A stretch of DNA of 64,000 nt. Source: Sporolactobacillus terrae DSM 11697 (GTDB lineage Bacteria > Bacillota > Bacilli > Bacillales > Sporolactobacillaceae). A program made the position numbers and the translations under genes. Of the stretch, positions 1 to 9,346 are shown one piece after another (positions within the stretch are counted from its first letter, which is position 1; every line of letters starts with the position of its first letter). Under the pieces are notes generated by a model. The model made no database searches, was not told the origin of the DNA, and saw only the letters and a list, made by a program, of their open reading frames with translations. The DNA is taken from assembly GCF_000648615.1 (NCBI RefSeq), contig NZ_JFZC01000047.1:22362-86361 (forward strand). The letters are read 5' to 3'.

Positions 1-867
1 AATGATCGACGGCGGGCAGTTATGACCGATGCCACGCGATATTTGTCCGCACATGTTCACGATCAGTTCGGCGTCAGGGCAATTCGGATTCACCGCAACG
101 TAGCCAATCCGTTCGCCGGGAAGCGACAGCGACTTGCTGAATGAATAGCAGGTTAGCGTGTTCGCGTAGTACGTTGCGACATAAGGCGCATCGACATGGT
201 TGAAAACAATTTCACGGTACGGTTCATCCGAAATCAAATAAATGTCATGACCGAATTCTTCTTGTTTCTGAGTCAGAATCGATGCGAGCTTTTTAATGGT
301 TTCCGTAGAGTAGACCGCACCGGATGGGTTATTCGGCGTGTTGATCAGTACTGCGGAAACTTTTGGCGACAGCATTTCCTCGAATGCATCAAAGTTAATC
401 TGAAACGTTTCCGTATTCGGCGGAACAACCTTCAGTTCAGCATCGAGACCGTGCACATAAGGGGTATACTCCGGGAAGAACGGTGCGAAGGTTAACACTT
501 CATCGCCCGCAGCCACAACTGAGCGCAGTGCATGTGCCAAGGCACCTGCTGCACCGGAAGTCATAAAGATATGTTCTTTCTTATAATTTAAACCAAATCG
601 TCTGGAAAGCGACGCAGCCACTTTTTCACGAACCGAGGTGATGCCAAGGCTTGGGCTGTATCCGTGTACCGCCATTGGATTATCGCTTGAGGCCAGCTTG
701 ACCAGCTGATCCGTAAATTCCTGAGGTACGGGCACAGACGGATTGCCCAGACTGTAATCGAAGATATTCTCTGCGCATATCTGTTTTGCCCGTTCTGTTG
801 CATATTCCGAAAGCTCGCGAATAACTGATTTCTGACCGAGCATTTGTTTATATTTTTCCGCAATCAT
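1..867 (-). CDS. PLP-dependent class I/II aminotransferase, C-terminus off the window
   Basis: This is the first 289 codons of a fold-type I aminotransferase. It starts at an ATG at 867 and runs off the left edge. The order of motifs is typical: the substrate-loop segment with NPSVPVP near the start, the TSGAAGAL cofactor-phosphate region, NTPNNPSG in the middle, SDEPY, then SFSKSLSLPGERIGY with the Schiff-base lysine at about residue 245. The family transfers amino groups between amino acids and 2-oxo acids in the cytoplasm. The exact substrate cannot be read from this part, although aspartate/aromatic-type enzymes share this pattern. It is transcribed away from the amidohydrolase at 1076. 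The reading frame is open throughout, so only the window edge truncates it. Confidence 0.9.
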   Translation of the reverse strand, partial: MIAEKYKQMLGQKSVIRELSEYATERAKQICAENIFDYSLGNPSVPVPQEFTDQLVKLASSDNPMAVHGYSPSLGITSVREKVAASLSRRFGLNYKKEHIFMTSGAAGALAHALRSVVAAGDEVLTFAPFFPEYTPYVHGLDAELKVVPPNTETFQINFDAFEEMLSPKVSAVLINTPNNPSGAVYSTETIKKLASILTQKQEEFGHDIYLISDEPYREIVFNHVDAPYVATYYANTLTCYSFSKSLSLPGERIGYVAVNPNCPDAELIVNMCGQISRGIGHNCPPSII

Positions 868-1075
868 GGTATACTCCCTCTCTCTTTGGCTACCCGTCTC
901 TGACGATCAAGCCTGTCTTTTCTCACATGCACTGCTATTATACCCGATCTTGTCCACTGATTGCTATGCGCTCGTATGATTTCTTGTGTCCATTCACCGA
1001 TTGAGCAACCGGCAATGGGGGTGTTTTGTCTTTTTTTATTTCCCTTATGTTAATCTAAAAGATGGGGTGAAAAAG

Positions 1076-2662
1076 ATGAAGTTTTGGACAAATGGGACTT
1101 TTTATACAATGAGAAAACCTGGAGAAACCATCCATTGCGTGCTCACAGAACATGGAAAAATTGTCGCAACCGGTCACGAAGCTGAAGCGCAGGTTCGGGG
1201 AAGAGCTGTTGACGTCATGGACCTTAAAGGCAGGACGATTTTTCCCGGTTTTATCGACAGCCATCTGCATTTGATCTGGTATGGACAAGCCTTGGATCGA
1301 CTCAATCTTTCAAAGGCTACAACCAAAAAAGCATGTCTCGAAGCTATTGCCGCGCGTGCCGAAATATTGAAGGATGGCGACTGGCTGTTTGTCGAAGGCT
1401 ATGACGACAATCGTTTAACCGACAGCAACCGACTTTTGACGTGCCGCGATCTCGATGCGATCAGCCGCACGCATCCGATCCTGGTCCGGCGCATCGATTA
1501 CCACACCGTCAGCATCAATACGCCGTTCATTCACGCAATTGGACTCAAACGCAATCAAGTCTTTGACGGAGGCGGAATGATTGACTTAGATGATGATGGT
1601 TTCCCGACCGGGGTTTTGCGCGATGAGGCATCGACACTCGCCATAGAGCGATTCCCAAAAGAGTCTCAGGCAGAACTGGCGCGGCTAATCCGGATCGCCG
1701 TCAACGATTTATGGAAAAAAGGGATTGTTGGTGCACACTCAGAGGACCTTCATTACTTCAATGGGCTTGTTGGGACCGTCCGAGCGTATCGGCAGACACT
1801 AAACGAACCCTTCCCGTTTCGCGCGCATCTGCTCGTTCATCACCGTGAACTGGATGCTTACTTACGCGCGCCCCGCACCGTTACCTCGCCCGACGAATTT
1901 GTGACACTCGGCGCAGTGAAGATTTTCTATGATGGTACGGTTGGCTCACATACCGCCTTCATGACCCAACCGTATGCCGGGGAGCCGAATAATTACGGGC
2001 TGCAGTTTCATCGCGCGGAAGCCTTTGAGCAGATCGTGCAGCAAGCACGACTCGCGCAGCTTCCGGTGGCAGTTCATATCATTGGCGATCGCGCTTTTGC
2101 CGACGTGGTTCACGTACTCAAGAAATTCCCGCCGCAGCCGGGTCAGCTTGATCGCATGATTCATACGCCGTGGCTGCGCAGCGATATGCTTGATGCGGCA
2201 AAAGGCATGCCGCTGATTTTTGACATTCAGCCGCAATTCATGAGCAGCGACATGCCTTGGGCACTGGATGTCCTTGGTTCGGACTTTCCGCCGCTTGCCT
2301 TCGCCTGGAAATCGATCAAGGAAAACGGCTTCCCGATAGCCGGTGGGAGTGATGCCCCAATCGAAGTCCCTAACCCGTTTCTGGCCATCCATGCTGCCGT
2401 TACACGGACTTGCAATTCAGATGTGAACGGCAAGCGTTATTTTCCTGAAGAAGCGCTGAGTATTTTTGATGCGCTGTCGCTTTATACTTCAGGCAGTGCG
2501 GCAGCGGCTGGTCAGAGCGGTTCATGCGGGACGATTGCACCCGGCAAGTTTGCCGATTTCACGGTACTCGATCAAGATCCCTTTACCGTTGATCCTGCAG
2601 ATCTGCGTGCGCTGACCATTCGAAAAACCATCGTTAACGAGCAGATTGTCTATGAGCGGTGA
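1076..2662 (+). CDS. Amidohydrolase family 3 protein (YtcJ-like)
   Basis: A 528-residue metal-dependent amidohydrolase of the YtcJ/amidohydrolase 3 group. The ATG at 1076 is preferred over upstream in-frame starts because GGGGTG lies 8 bases before it. The DSHLHL metal motif is at residues 61-66 after the typical IFPGF lead-in. Further metal-binding parts are HIIGDRA in the middle and GGSDAPIE near the C-terminus, followed by the usual GTIAPGKFADFTVLDQDPF tail. Family members hydrolyse amide or N-formyl bonds of small molecules; the substrate here is unknown. No signal peptide is visible, so it should be cytoplasmic. It stands alone, divergent from the aminotransferase. Confidence 0.88.
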   Translation: MKFWTNGTFYTMRKPGETIHCVLTEHGKIVATGHEAEAQVRGRAVDVMDLKGRTIFPGFIDSHLHLIWYGQALDRLNLSKATTKKACLEAIAARAEILKDGDWLFVEGYDDNRLTDSNRLLTCRDLDAISRTHPILVRRIDYHTVSINTPFIHAIGLKRNQVFDGGGMIDLDDDGFPTGVLRDEASTLAIERFPKESQAELARLIRIAVNDLWKKGIVGAHSEDLHYFNGLVGTVRAYRQTLNEPFPFRAHLLVHHRELDAYLRAPRTVTSPDEFVTLGAVKIFYDGTVGSHTAFMTQPYAGEPNNYGLQFHRAEAFEQIVQQARLAQLPVAVHIIGDRAFADVVHVLKKFPPQPGQLDRMIHTPWLRSDMLDAAKGMPLIFDIQPQFMSSDMPWALDVLGSDFPPLAFAWKSIKENGFPIAGGSDAPIEVPNPFLAIHAAVTRTCNSDVNGKRYFPEEALSIFDALSLYTSGSAAAAGQSGSCGTIAPGKFADFTVLDQDPFTVDPADLRALTIRKTIVNEQIVYER

Positions 2663-2895
2663 GATGACAACTCGTTTTTAACTTTGGGCCACTCCTTTAA
2701 CTTTTCTAACGCGATGGAGTCGGACGCATTGACGGATATGAAGCAGGGACGTTTCCTGCTTCCGAAAAGTATATACACAATTGGCCAAGATTGATTGCGC
2801 GGATGCGCGTCATACGGTTGCTTAGCTAGGGACGCACGTCCCGACATCGCACCAAGAATCAGCACACGTGCACCTTCTTCAATGACTTTCGGCAT
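2650..2895 (-). pseudogene. DNA-deoxyinosine/mismatch uracil glycosylase remnant
   Basis: The first 44 residues (ARVLILGAMSGRASL followed by YDAHPRNQSWPI) match the N-terminal signature of small DNA-deoxyinosine glycosylases of the uracil-DNA glycosylase superfamily. After that the reading jumps to a segment like the family's C-terminus (NASDSIALEKLKEW, then KVKNEL). About 100 middle residues of a normal ~160-residue protein are missing, so this looks like an internal deletion, perhaps with a frameshift near 2740. It overlaps the last 13 bases of the convergent amidohydrolase gene. An 8 bp hairpin (GAAGCAGG/CCTGCTTC) lies at the deletion point, around 2740-2762. Confidence 0.55.
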
Positions 2896-2961
2896 CGATC
2901 GGTTGCTTCACCGCTGTATAGCCTCCTTGTTACGCTTTTCTTTCTTCGTTTGTTCTGATAA

Positions 2962-2994
2962 AACAGCCATACGCGAACGGTGCGGATGGCTGTT
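2962..2994 (-). terminator. Rho-independent terminator after the bactofilin locus
   Basis: A 9 bp stem AACAGCCAT/ATGGCTGTT with an extra CGC/GCG pairing inside is followed on the minus strand by a T-rich run. It sits 50 bp downstream of the decayed bactofilin gene and would end that transcript. Confidence 0.7.
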
Positions 2995-3043
2995 TCCGAT
3001 TGGACTTCTTTTGCTTCTCTCCGGGTTTCGCACGCATCTTCCA

Positions 3044-3952
3044 TTACATGGTAAGCGACGTTTGAACCTCTGCTTTATCATCTTTTTGATAATCACTTCT
3101 ATAGATCACGCGTCCAATCATACAGCCGGGGCCGATTTTCACGCGATCGCCGCGAACAACGTTTGCTTCAGTATCTTCGAGATAAATATCATCGCCTTCG
3201 ATCGTATCCACGATCAACCTTCTTTTACCCATAGCGCTCAACAGTGAAGCAAACAACGCAGTTGCTGCTGTCTGACGGCGGACCGTTAACCGCAAGCTCC
3301 TCACTCTCTAAATCTTTTTCAACGACCAGCATTCCGGAACTACTTATAGAGTCGCCGTGCATCGCACCAAACACCTTGGTCTGGCCGTCACTTTGAATGC
3401 GTTCTCCATGAACATCGCCCTTCACCTTACATGAACCGTTAATGATCATCGATTCGGCGCTCAGCTGTTGCACCGATTTCCCGCACCTTATTGATCGTAT
3501 TAAATTTCAGTACCATATCAATTGTGTCGCAATTGAGCAAACCCGCTACCTGAATACCGCCGCGCATACCCAATGCCTCAAGCGATACATCGCCGGAAAC
3601 GCTGAGCATACCATGTACTTTCATCGACTCACCGGTGACGTTCTGCGCAATCGTCAGTTCCCCGTAAACCACGGACTGCTGCAACGCACAATGACCTTGC
3701 ACCTGCGTTTGTCCCAATCAGCCGGGCCTGCTTGGCTGCCAAACTGCCGCCGATAGCGACTTCACCCATATTTTTAAATGTCGTACAGGACAGGTCGCCG
3801 GAAATGGAGCATTCACCCATCACCTTGCATGAGTCCGCTTCCACCGATCCCGTTATCGTACATTCACCCATCGTTCGCACTTTATCGAATTGCCCGCCGT
3901 TCGATTGCGTTTCGCCCATTATTTTCAAGTCTTTTCCTGTCGCTTGACTCAT
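3044..3952 (-). pseudogene. Bactofilin (polymer-forming cytoskeletal, YhbE/YhbF-like), three frame disruptions
   Basis: Four consecutive minus-strand reading frames carry successive parts of one bactofilin-like beta-helix protein. The breaks fall near 3716, 3465 and 3255. The N-terminal part shows the repeat pattern KIMGE, RTMGECTITG, KVMGECSISG, KNMGEVAIGG. The last part has the family tail LIVDTIEGDDIYLE, VVRGDRVKIGPGC. Intact relatives are about 230-250 residues; the joined reading here is about 300. The gene starts 1 bp after the DUF4004 gene ends, as in the Bacillus yhbD-yhbE-yhbF arrangement. Either it is a real pseudogene or the assembly has indels. Two tandem bactofilin genes collapsed into one remnant is also possible given the extra length. 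Confidence 0.75.
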
Positions 3953-3953
3953 T

Positions 3954-4616
3954 TTACCCGCCCTCTCGACTGATTTCTCTCGCGTTTATCGATTCGATTC
4001 GTTTTTTTAATTTCTCAATATTCGAGGAGATTGACTGTTTCTTAATGACGTGCACTCCTTGATCAAAGAAAATCGAAACTTCATCTGCAGCAATCAAAAC
4101 CACAGAAACACCCATTTTCCGGATATAATATAAATAACTATTTTTATCGTAAAGTCTGCTGCTGTTCTCCTGCATAACATTGAGTAGATCGCTGGCTTCC
4201 GAACGATTCATTTGCCCCTCGCTCAGCATTTGGTCAAGCAGAAACATGGCCAGTAAATCGATAAACGGATATTCGCTCTGATTCGGTCGTTGCTTCTTGA
4301 AAAGATTCAGGGCTGTTGTTGAAACAATGTTTTGATCAAGCATCTGTTCTTCAGATAAAAAGATTTTTGTCACCGACCGCGGCGAAAAATGCTCTGCCAG
4401 TTCATCAAGCGACAACGTATCCTTCATCTCCGATATCACATGAACCCGATTTAAGATTTTCTTTTCTGGGAAAAAGGTTTCTTGCCCGGTATAAGTTGCT
4501 TTTCGAATAAACCAGTTTTCCGGAATCAAATTTTTCCGCTTCCAACGATAGAGCTGACCATACGAAATGCCCGTTCGCTCAAGCAGCTCTTTTTTTGTAA
4601 TTAATGGTTCATCCAC
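3954..4616 (-). CDS. DUF4004 family protein, YhbD-like, with MerR-type N-terminal helix-turn-helix
   Basis: A 220-residue protein whose first 45 residues (LITKKELLERTGISYGQLY, then RWKRKNLIPE) form a MerR-like winged helix. This is followed by the FFP-x-KKI segment typical of DUF4004/YhbD. A GTG start at 4616 is chosen because GAGGGAGGA lies just upstream; longer in-frame starts lack one. In Bacillus the homologue heads the operon with the bactofilins YhbE and YhbF, and the same order is kept here with a 1 bp gap. Its role is not established, but the DNA-binding fold suggests a regulator. The middle part is mostly helical and acidic with no membrane segment. The gene looks intact although its bactofilin partner is broken. 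Confidence 0.85.
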   Translation of the reverse strand: MDEPLITKKELLERTGISYGQLYRWKRKNLIPENWFIRKATYTGQETFFPEKKILNRVHVISEMKDTLSLDELAEHFSPRSVTKIFLSEEQMLDQNIVSTTALNLFKKQRPNQSEYPFIDLLAMFLLDQMLSEGQMNRSEASDLLNVMQENSSRLYDKNSYLYYIRKMGVSVVLIAADEVSIFFDQGVHVIKKQSISSNIEKLKKRIESINAREISREGG

Positions 4617-4792
4617 ACGCGATCCTCCCTCACGTCTTTTCACACGCCAACCATAACATAACACTGTTACGTTGTAAATGGCGTTTTTTCATACACTTTC
4701 CTTTTTTTTGATTTGTTATACTATATAAATCCCCCGATTAAACATCGGGCGGAACCCATCATAAGAGAGAACGACAACAGGGAGGAAATGAA

Positions 4793-6148
4793 GTGGAAAA
4801 TCAGCATCTTGAGCGAAAGCTGAAAAACAGACATATTCAGCTGATCGCAATTGGCGGAGCCATTGGCACCGGATTATTTCTTGGATCCGGAAAAGCGATT
4901 CATTTAGCTGGTCCGTCGATTATTTTTGCCTATCTCATCATTGGTATTGCTCTGTTTTTTGTTATGCGTGCACTTGGTGAGCTGCTCTTATCAAATTCCG
5001 GCTATGCATCATTCACCGATTTTACCTCGGAATACCTTGGCCCATGGGCTGGTTTTGTCACCGGATGGACCTACTGGTTTTGCTGGATCATGACCGCCAT
5101 GGCCGACATCACCGCCGTAGGCAAGTACATGCAGTTTTGGTTTCAGGTTCCGCAATGGATTCCTGCCTTCCTCTGCCTGATCGTTTTAACGATTTTAAAT
5201 TTGCTTACGGTAAAAATGTTCGGTGAAATTGAATTCTGGTTCGCCATCATAAAAGTTGTTACCATCGTTGCTTTGATTATCCTCGGATTAATTTTAATTG
5301 TTATCGGTTTTAAAACAGATTATGGACAAGCTTCCGTCCAAAATTTATGGGCGTACGGCGGCTTATTCCCGCATGGCATCGATGGCTTTTTCCTTGGCTT
5401 TCAAATGGCTGTCTTCTCATTTGTCGGGATTGAACTGGTCGGTGTGACCGCTGCTGAAACGGCGGATCCCGAGAAAAATATTCCACGCGCGATCAACAGC
5501 CTGCCCGTACGTGTTCTGCTGTTTTATATTGGCGCACTATTTGTCATTCTCTGCATCATTCCTTGGATAAAACTTCATGCAGAGCACAGCCCCTTTGTCA
5601 CGGTATTTACACTCGTCGGCATCCCCGCCGCTGCCGGAATCATTAATTTTGTCGTGCTGACCTCGGCAGCTTCCGCATGCAACAGTGGGCTGTTCTCGAC
5701 CAGTCGTATGCTCTTTTCTCTCGGGCGTGACGGCAATGCACCGAAAAGCTTCGCACGCTTAGGGAAAAGTGCCGTGCCAAGCGCAGCATTAATCTGCTCA
5801 ACATTGGCACTGTTTGCAGGCGTTATCCTTAACTATTTCCTGCCCGACATTGTGTTCACGCTCGTTACAAGCATCAGCGCCATTTGTTTCATCTGGGTAT
5901 GGGGCGTCATTTTAGTCGCGCATATTATCTATTTAAAAAAGCGCCCGGATCTTGCTGCCGCATCCAAATTCAAGGCACCGCTCGCTCCATTAATTAATTG
6001 GATCGTCCTTGCCTTTTTCATCTTTCTTCTTGTGCTCATTGGCATGGCTGCCGACACACGCATCGCTCTTTTTGTGACACCGGTATGGTTCTTGCTTCTG
6101 TTTATTGCCTATAGCCTGCATCGCAAAAAACGGCAAAGTCAGCGATAA
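4793..6148 (+). CDS. Amino acid permease, AAT family (CycA-like)
   Basis: A 451-residue permease of the APC superfamily with about 12 hydrophobic segments. The signature IGGAIGTGLFLGSG is at residues 20-33 in the first membrane helix, and FSFVGIELVGVTAAET in the sixth. The SASACNSGLFSTSRMLF segment is typical of proton-coupled amino acid carriers such as the D-alanine/D-serine/glycine transporter CycA. The GTG start at 4793 follows GGAGG at 4781. It is a plasma-membrane importer. D-alanine or glycine is the likeliest substrate by resemblance, but other neutral amino acids cannot be excluded. It is divergent from DUF4004 and monocistronic. Confidence 0.88.
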   Translation: MENQHLERKLKNRHIQLIAIGGAIGTGLFLGSGKAIHLAGPSIIFAYLIIGIALFFVMRALGELLLSNSGYASFTDFTSEYLGPWAGFVTGWTYWFCWIMTAMADITAVGKYMQFWFQVPQWIPAFLCLIVLTILNLLTVKMFGEIEFWFAIIKVVTIVALIILGLILIVIGFKTDYGQASVQNLWAYGGLFPHGIDGFFLGFQMAVFSFVGIELVGVTAAETADPEKNIPRAINSLPVRVLLFYIGALFVILCIIPWIKLHAEHSPFVTVFTLVGIPAAAGIINFVVLTSAASACNSGLFSTSRMLFSLGRDGNAPKSFARLGKSAVPSAALICSTLALFAGVILNYFLPDIVFTLVTSISAICFIWVWGVILVAHIIYLKKRPDLAAASKFKAPLAPLINWIVLAFFIFLLVLIGMAADTRIALFVTPVWFLLLFIAYSLHRKKRQSQR

Positions 6149-6281
6149 TACTCGCTACGCCGAGCCGCAGAAAACTTTTTTGAAATAAAAGTTTGTCTCA
6201 GATGAAAATTTATTTTTTAATCAACAAATCAGTTATACTAATTGTAATCGTGTATGATGTGGTCTTGAGGAGGATGTCGAT

Positions 6282-7256
6282 TTGCCGGAAAAACCAAAAC
6301 TGGAGGATGTCGCCAAACTTGCGGGTGTATCACCGACAACCGTATCACGCGTACTGAACAACCGAGGCGCGATCAGTGAACGGACACGGCGCAATGTGAA
6401 CAATGCTATTCAACAATTAAACTATCATCCCAATGAAATCGCACGCTCTTTATTTGGCAGCAAGACGCATTTTATCGGACTAATTTTTCCATCCACCGGG
6501 CATCCTTTTTTCGGAGAGTTGATCTTTCAGATTGAAAATATCCTTTCTGAAAAACACTACAAGGTACTGATCTGCAATACCATGGATCAAACGGAAAAAG
6601 AGCGCAGCTACTTGGACATGCTTCTGTCCAATCAAGTTGATGGAATGATCGTTGGTGCGCACAATATCGGGATTGATATTTATCAACGCGCAAAACTGCC
6701 GATTGTCGCTATCGACCGCAAAATGTCGGAAACGATCACCGTTGTCAGCAGCGATAACTATCAAGGCGGACGCATGGCCGCTGAAGAACTGCTTCGTCAA
6801 GGACGGAGCAAAATTATTCATGTGAACAGCATCCGTCAAAAGGAGGCGCCCTCGAGCTACTTGCGCCGAAAAGGGTACGAGGACGTAATGACCGAACACG
6901 GTCTTCCTTTCAAAACCTATGAAATCGAATCGCCTTTTGACCCTGAAGTCAAAAAACAGATTCTCTCGTCGCTATTGGATCAGGATCCAACGATCGACGG
7001 CATGTTTTTAAGTGATGATTTGACCGCCGCAATCGCGCTCAGCATGATTCGCAAAAGAAACAGAGACATCCAGATCGTCGGCTATGATGGGACGGAAATG
7101 GTAACGACCTGCCTCCCCGAGCTGACAACGATTGTTCAGCCGATCCGCGCCATGGCTCAGCTCGCTGTCGATCTTCTATTGAAAGAGATCAACAATGAAT
7201 TTGACGGGATTAAAAAGAACTATATTTTACCGGTGACACTGCGACGGGGGACATAA
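6282..7256 (+). CDS. LacI family transcriptional regulator
   Basis: A 324-residue LacI/GalR regulator. The N-terminal helix-turn-helix is at residues 5-25 (LEDVAKLAGVSPTTVSRVLN) with the hinge ending NEIARSLFG. A periplasmic-binding-protein-like effector domain follows, with IGLIFPSTGHPFF, NQVDGMIVG, DNYQGGRMAAEELL and the C-terminal GYDGTEM. The TTG start at 6282 has AGGAGG 8 bases upstream. The sequence resembles sugar regulators of the sucrose/ribose type. No sugar gene adjoins it, but a fructokinase fragment survives at 22.1 kb, so its former target may be lost or lie elsewhere. A clear terminator follows, so it is a single-gene unit. Confidence 0.9.
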   Translation: MPEKPKLEDVAKLAGVSPTTVSRVLNNRGAISERTRRNVNNAIQQLNYHPNEIARSLFGSKTHFIGLIFPSTGHPFFGELIFQIENILSEKHYKVLICNTMDQTEKERSYLDMLLSNQVDGMIVGAHNIGIDIYQRAKLPIVAIDRKMSETITVVSSDNYQGGRMAAEELLRQGRSKIIHVNSIRQKEAPSSYLRRKGYEDVMTEHGLPFKTYEIESPFDPEVKKQILSSLLDQDPTIDGMFLSDDLTAAIALSMIRKRNRDIQIVGYDGTEMVTTCLPELTTIVQPIRAMAQLAVDLLLKEINNEFDGIKKNYILPVTLRRGT

Positions 7257-7297
7257 CCCCTCAGTCACTCCCACACCATTGTGAATGATGGCAAAAC

Positions 7298-7337
7298 AAA
7301 ACCGCTTTTTTGGGAATTCTCCCAAAAAGCGGTTTTT
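7298..7337 (+). terminator. Rho-independent terminator after the LacI gene
   Basis: A long near-perfect stem: AAAACCGCTTTTTTGGGA, a 4-base loop, then TCCCAAAAAGCGGTTTTT. The T-run is on the plus strand, 42 bp after the LacI stop. Confidence 0.9.
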
Positions 7338-7421
7338 AATCTTTAGTAAATTTTCTGTATAATATCTATTTTCGCCCATCTATAATTTAGTTATACATTT
7401 TAGAAGGTGAGGTTTTCTTAC

Positions 7422-8981
7422 ATGAAGAAGTTGTCATTGCTCACATGCTTCCTACTCTTATTCACCATAATCAGCGCATGTTCTTCTGGAAACAGTACTA
7501 AGGACTCCGGAACATCTGCAAAAACAGATCAAAAACCCGTATACGGCGGCACGCTGACCATTGCCGACCTTAATGATGCAAAAGGGCTCGATCCACATAA
7601 AGAAACTAGTGCTCAATCCTTCCACTATATCGAAAATATGTATGATACCTTATTTCGCTATAAGGATGGGAAATACGGCATCATCGAAAAGGATCTCGTC
7701 AACGATTATACGATTTCCAAAGACGGCAAGACCTATACCCTTCATCTTCACGATAACGTTAAATTTCATAATGGTGATCCGTTAACTTCATCAGATGTGA
7801 AATACTCCATTGAGCGGATCATCAAAATGGGTGTTCGCGCACAACAATTTGATGCTGTGAAGTCCATCGACACGCCGGATAAGACAACGGTTGTCATTAC
7901 TCTGAAACAAGCAGTTGCTCCGTTCCTGACGTTCTTAGCCAACCCAATGAACGCAATTGTTAACAAAACTATTGTTGAGAAAAATGGAGGCAAGTTGGAT
8001 CAGGCTGATGCAGGAAGCGGACCTTTCACGCTTGTTTCTTGGAAGAAAGATCAGGAAATGGTCCTTAAAAAGAATAAATCCTACTTCAAAAAAGGACTTC
8101 CTTATCTAGATAAAGTTGTTTTTAAAGCCATCCCCGACAGCACCGCCCGTTCAACAGCCATTCGAAATAAGGAATTAAATATCGATCTGCAGCTCACCGC
8201 AAAAGATAAAATGCTGCTTGATCATGCATCCGGTGTCACGGTTAAGTCGGTGACCGGCACCTATTGGGAATACATTGGGCTTAATGTCACCAAAGGGCCG
8301 CTCAAGAAAAAAGAAGTCCGTGACGCGATTGCATGGGCCGTTGACCGCAATGCGCTGAATAAGCAAGTGAAATTCGGACAAGCAACACCACTGACGGGTG
8401 GACCAATCCCGCCCGGCCATGCCTATGACGCAAAGCTGGACACATTCAGCAAGCGCGATACAGCTAAAGCGAAGCAGCTGCTGGCTGATGCCGGCTATCC
8501 GGATGGGTTCTCAATTACACTTAAGGTCGGACAAAACCAGGATCAAGTGGATGCTGCTCAGGTTATTAAGGACCAGTTAAAAGCTGTCGGCATTAAAGTC
8601 AACATTGAGCAGCAAGAAGACAGTGTATTCTTTAATGCACTAGGCAAAAAGCAATTTGAAATGACGATTGTCGGCTGGGTCGGCTTCGTTGATCCGGACG
8701 AATTCTTCTACAATATTTTCCATACAGGCGGTGCCTACAACCAGCAAGGTTACACCAACAAAGAAGTTGACAAGCTGCTTGAAGAAGGCCGCGTCACCAT
8801 GGATGAAGCAAAACGCAAACAGATCTATGACCATGCACAGAAATTGATTGTGGAAGATGCACCGATGGTATTCTTATATGCCAACAAACAATCAACAGCG
8901 ATGACCGACACGGTTCATGGATTTGATGTAAACCCAACCGTCACAACGAAGTCTTTGGAGAGCACTTGGCTCAGCAAATAA
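7422..8981 (+). CDS. Peptide-type ABC transporter substrate-binding lipoprotein (SBP family 5)
   Basis: A 519-residue extracytoplasmic solute receptor of the oligopeptide/dipeptide family 5. The signal peptide ends in IISAC, so Cys20 is the probable lipidation site. The mature start YGGTLTIADLNDAKGLDPH and the YTLHLHDNVKFHNGDP segment are family signatures. The ATG at 7422 is chosen over a GTG at 7407 because AAGGTGAGG fits its spacing. It leads a same-strand set with two permeases, two ATPases, a DUF1028 protein and a GAF/PucR regulator, so it probably captures the compound that set handles. Family members bind peptides, but also glutathione, nickel, opines and sugars; the ligand here is open. 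Confidence 0.92.
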   Translation: MKKLSLLTCFLLLFTIISACSSGNSTKDSGTSAKTDQKPVYGGTLTIADLNDAKGLDPHKETSAQSFHYIENMYDTLFRYKDGKYGIIEKDLVNDYTISKDGKTYTLHLHDNVKFHNGDPLTSSDVKYSIERIIKMGVRAQQFDAVKSIDTPDKTTVVITLKQAVAPFLTFLANPMNAIVNKTIVEKNGGKLDQADAGSGPFTLVSWKKDQEMVLKKNKSYFKKGLPYLDKVVFKAIPDSTARSTAIRNKELNIDLQLTAKDKMLLDHASGVTVKSVTGTYWEYIGLNVTKGPLKKKEVRDAIAWAVDRNALNKQVKFGQATPLTGGPIPPGHAYDAKLDTFSKRDTAKAKQLLADAGYPDGFSITLKVGQNQDQVDAAQVIKDQLKAVGIKVNIEQQEDSVFFNALGKKQFEMTIVGWVGFVDPDEFFYNIFHTGGAYNQQGYTNKEVDKLLEEGRVTMDEAKRKQIYDHAQKLIVEDAPMVFLYANKQSTAMTDTVHGFDVNPTVTTKSLESTWLSK

Positions 8982-9002
8982 TCCTAAGTCTTATTGAGAA
9001 AA

Positions 9003-9023
9003 ACCGGGCAAAAAGCGCCCGGT
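9003..9023 (+). terminator. Attenuator-like hairpin after the SBP gene
   Basis: The stem ACCGGGC/GCCCGGT with a 7-base loop stands 21 bp past the SBP stop and is followed by only a weak T-run. Such partial terminators commonly let the receptor be made in excess over the permease and ATPase subunits. The rest of 9024-9286 shows no open frame or other recognisable signal. Confidence 0.6.
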
Positions 9024-9286
9024 CCTTACTTCCGCAGGATGCGGTGGCTTTCGCGTTGCATACAGGACGTATACTCCCTTAGCGAAAGTTCATTTCTAGT
9101 TAGCAGAAGTTCCCTTACTTAGTGGACGTTCCTTTTGCTCCGTATGCGGTTTTAAGCCATCAAGTTTGTGCCTGACGGGCGCTTCGCTTGCTCGCTGCAA
9201 GCCTCCTTGGCCCTGCTAATAGACCTGCGTTTTTGATTCCTAGTTAGGACACTAGGTTATGGCGAATGATATACTTTTTTTCTTGC

Positions 9287-9316
9287 GAAAAAGACAAGAC
9301 AGCCCTTGTCTTTTTC
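9287..9316 (+). promoter_or_regulatory. Perfect 12 bp inverted repeat before the permease gene
   Basis: GAAAAAGACAAG and its exact complement CTTGTCTTTTTC are separated by 6 bases, 31 bp upstream of the first permease start. It could be a second attenuator, an mRNA stability element or an operator. The 365 bp gap between 8982 and 9346 is unusually long for an ABC operon. Confidence 0.5.
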
Positions 9317-9346
9317 ATTACATACTAATTTTGTAGGGGCGAGCTT

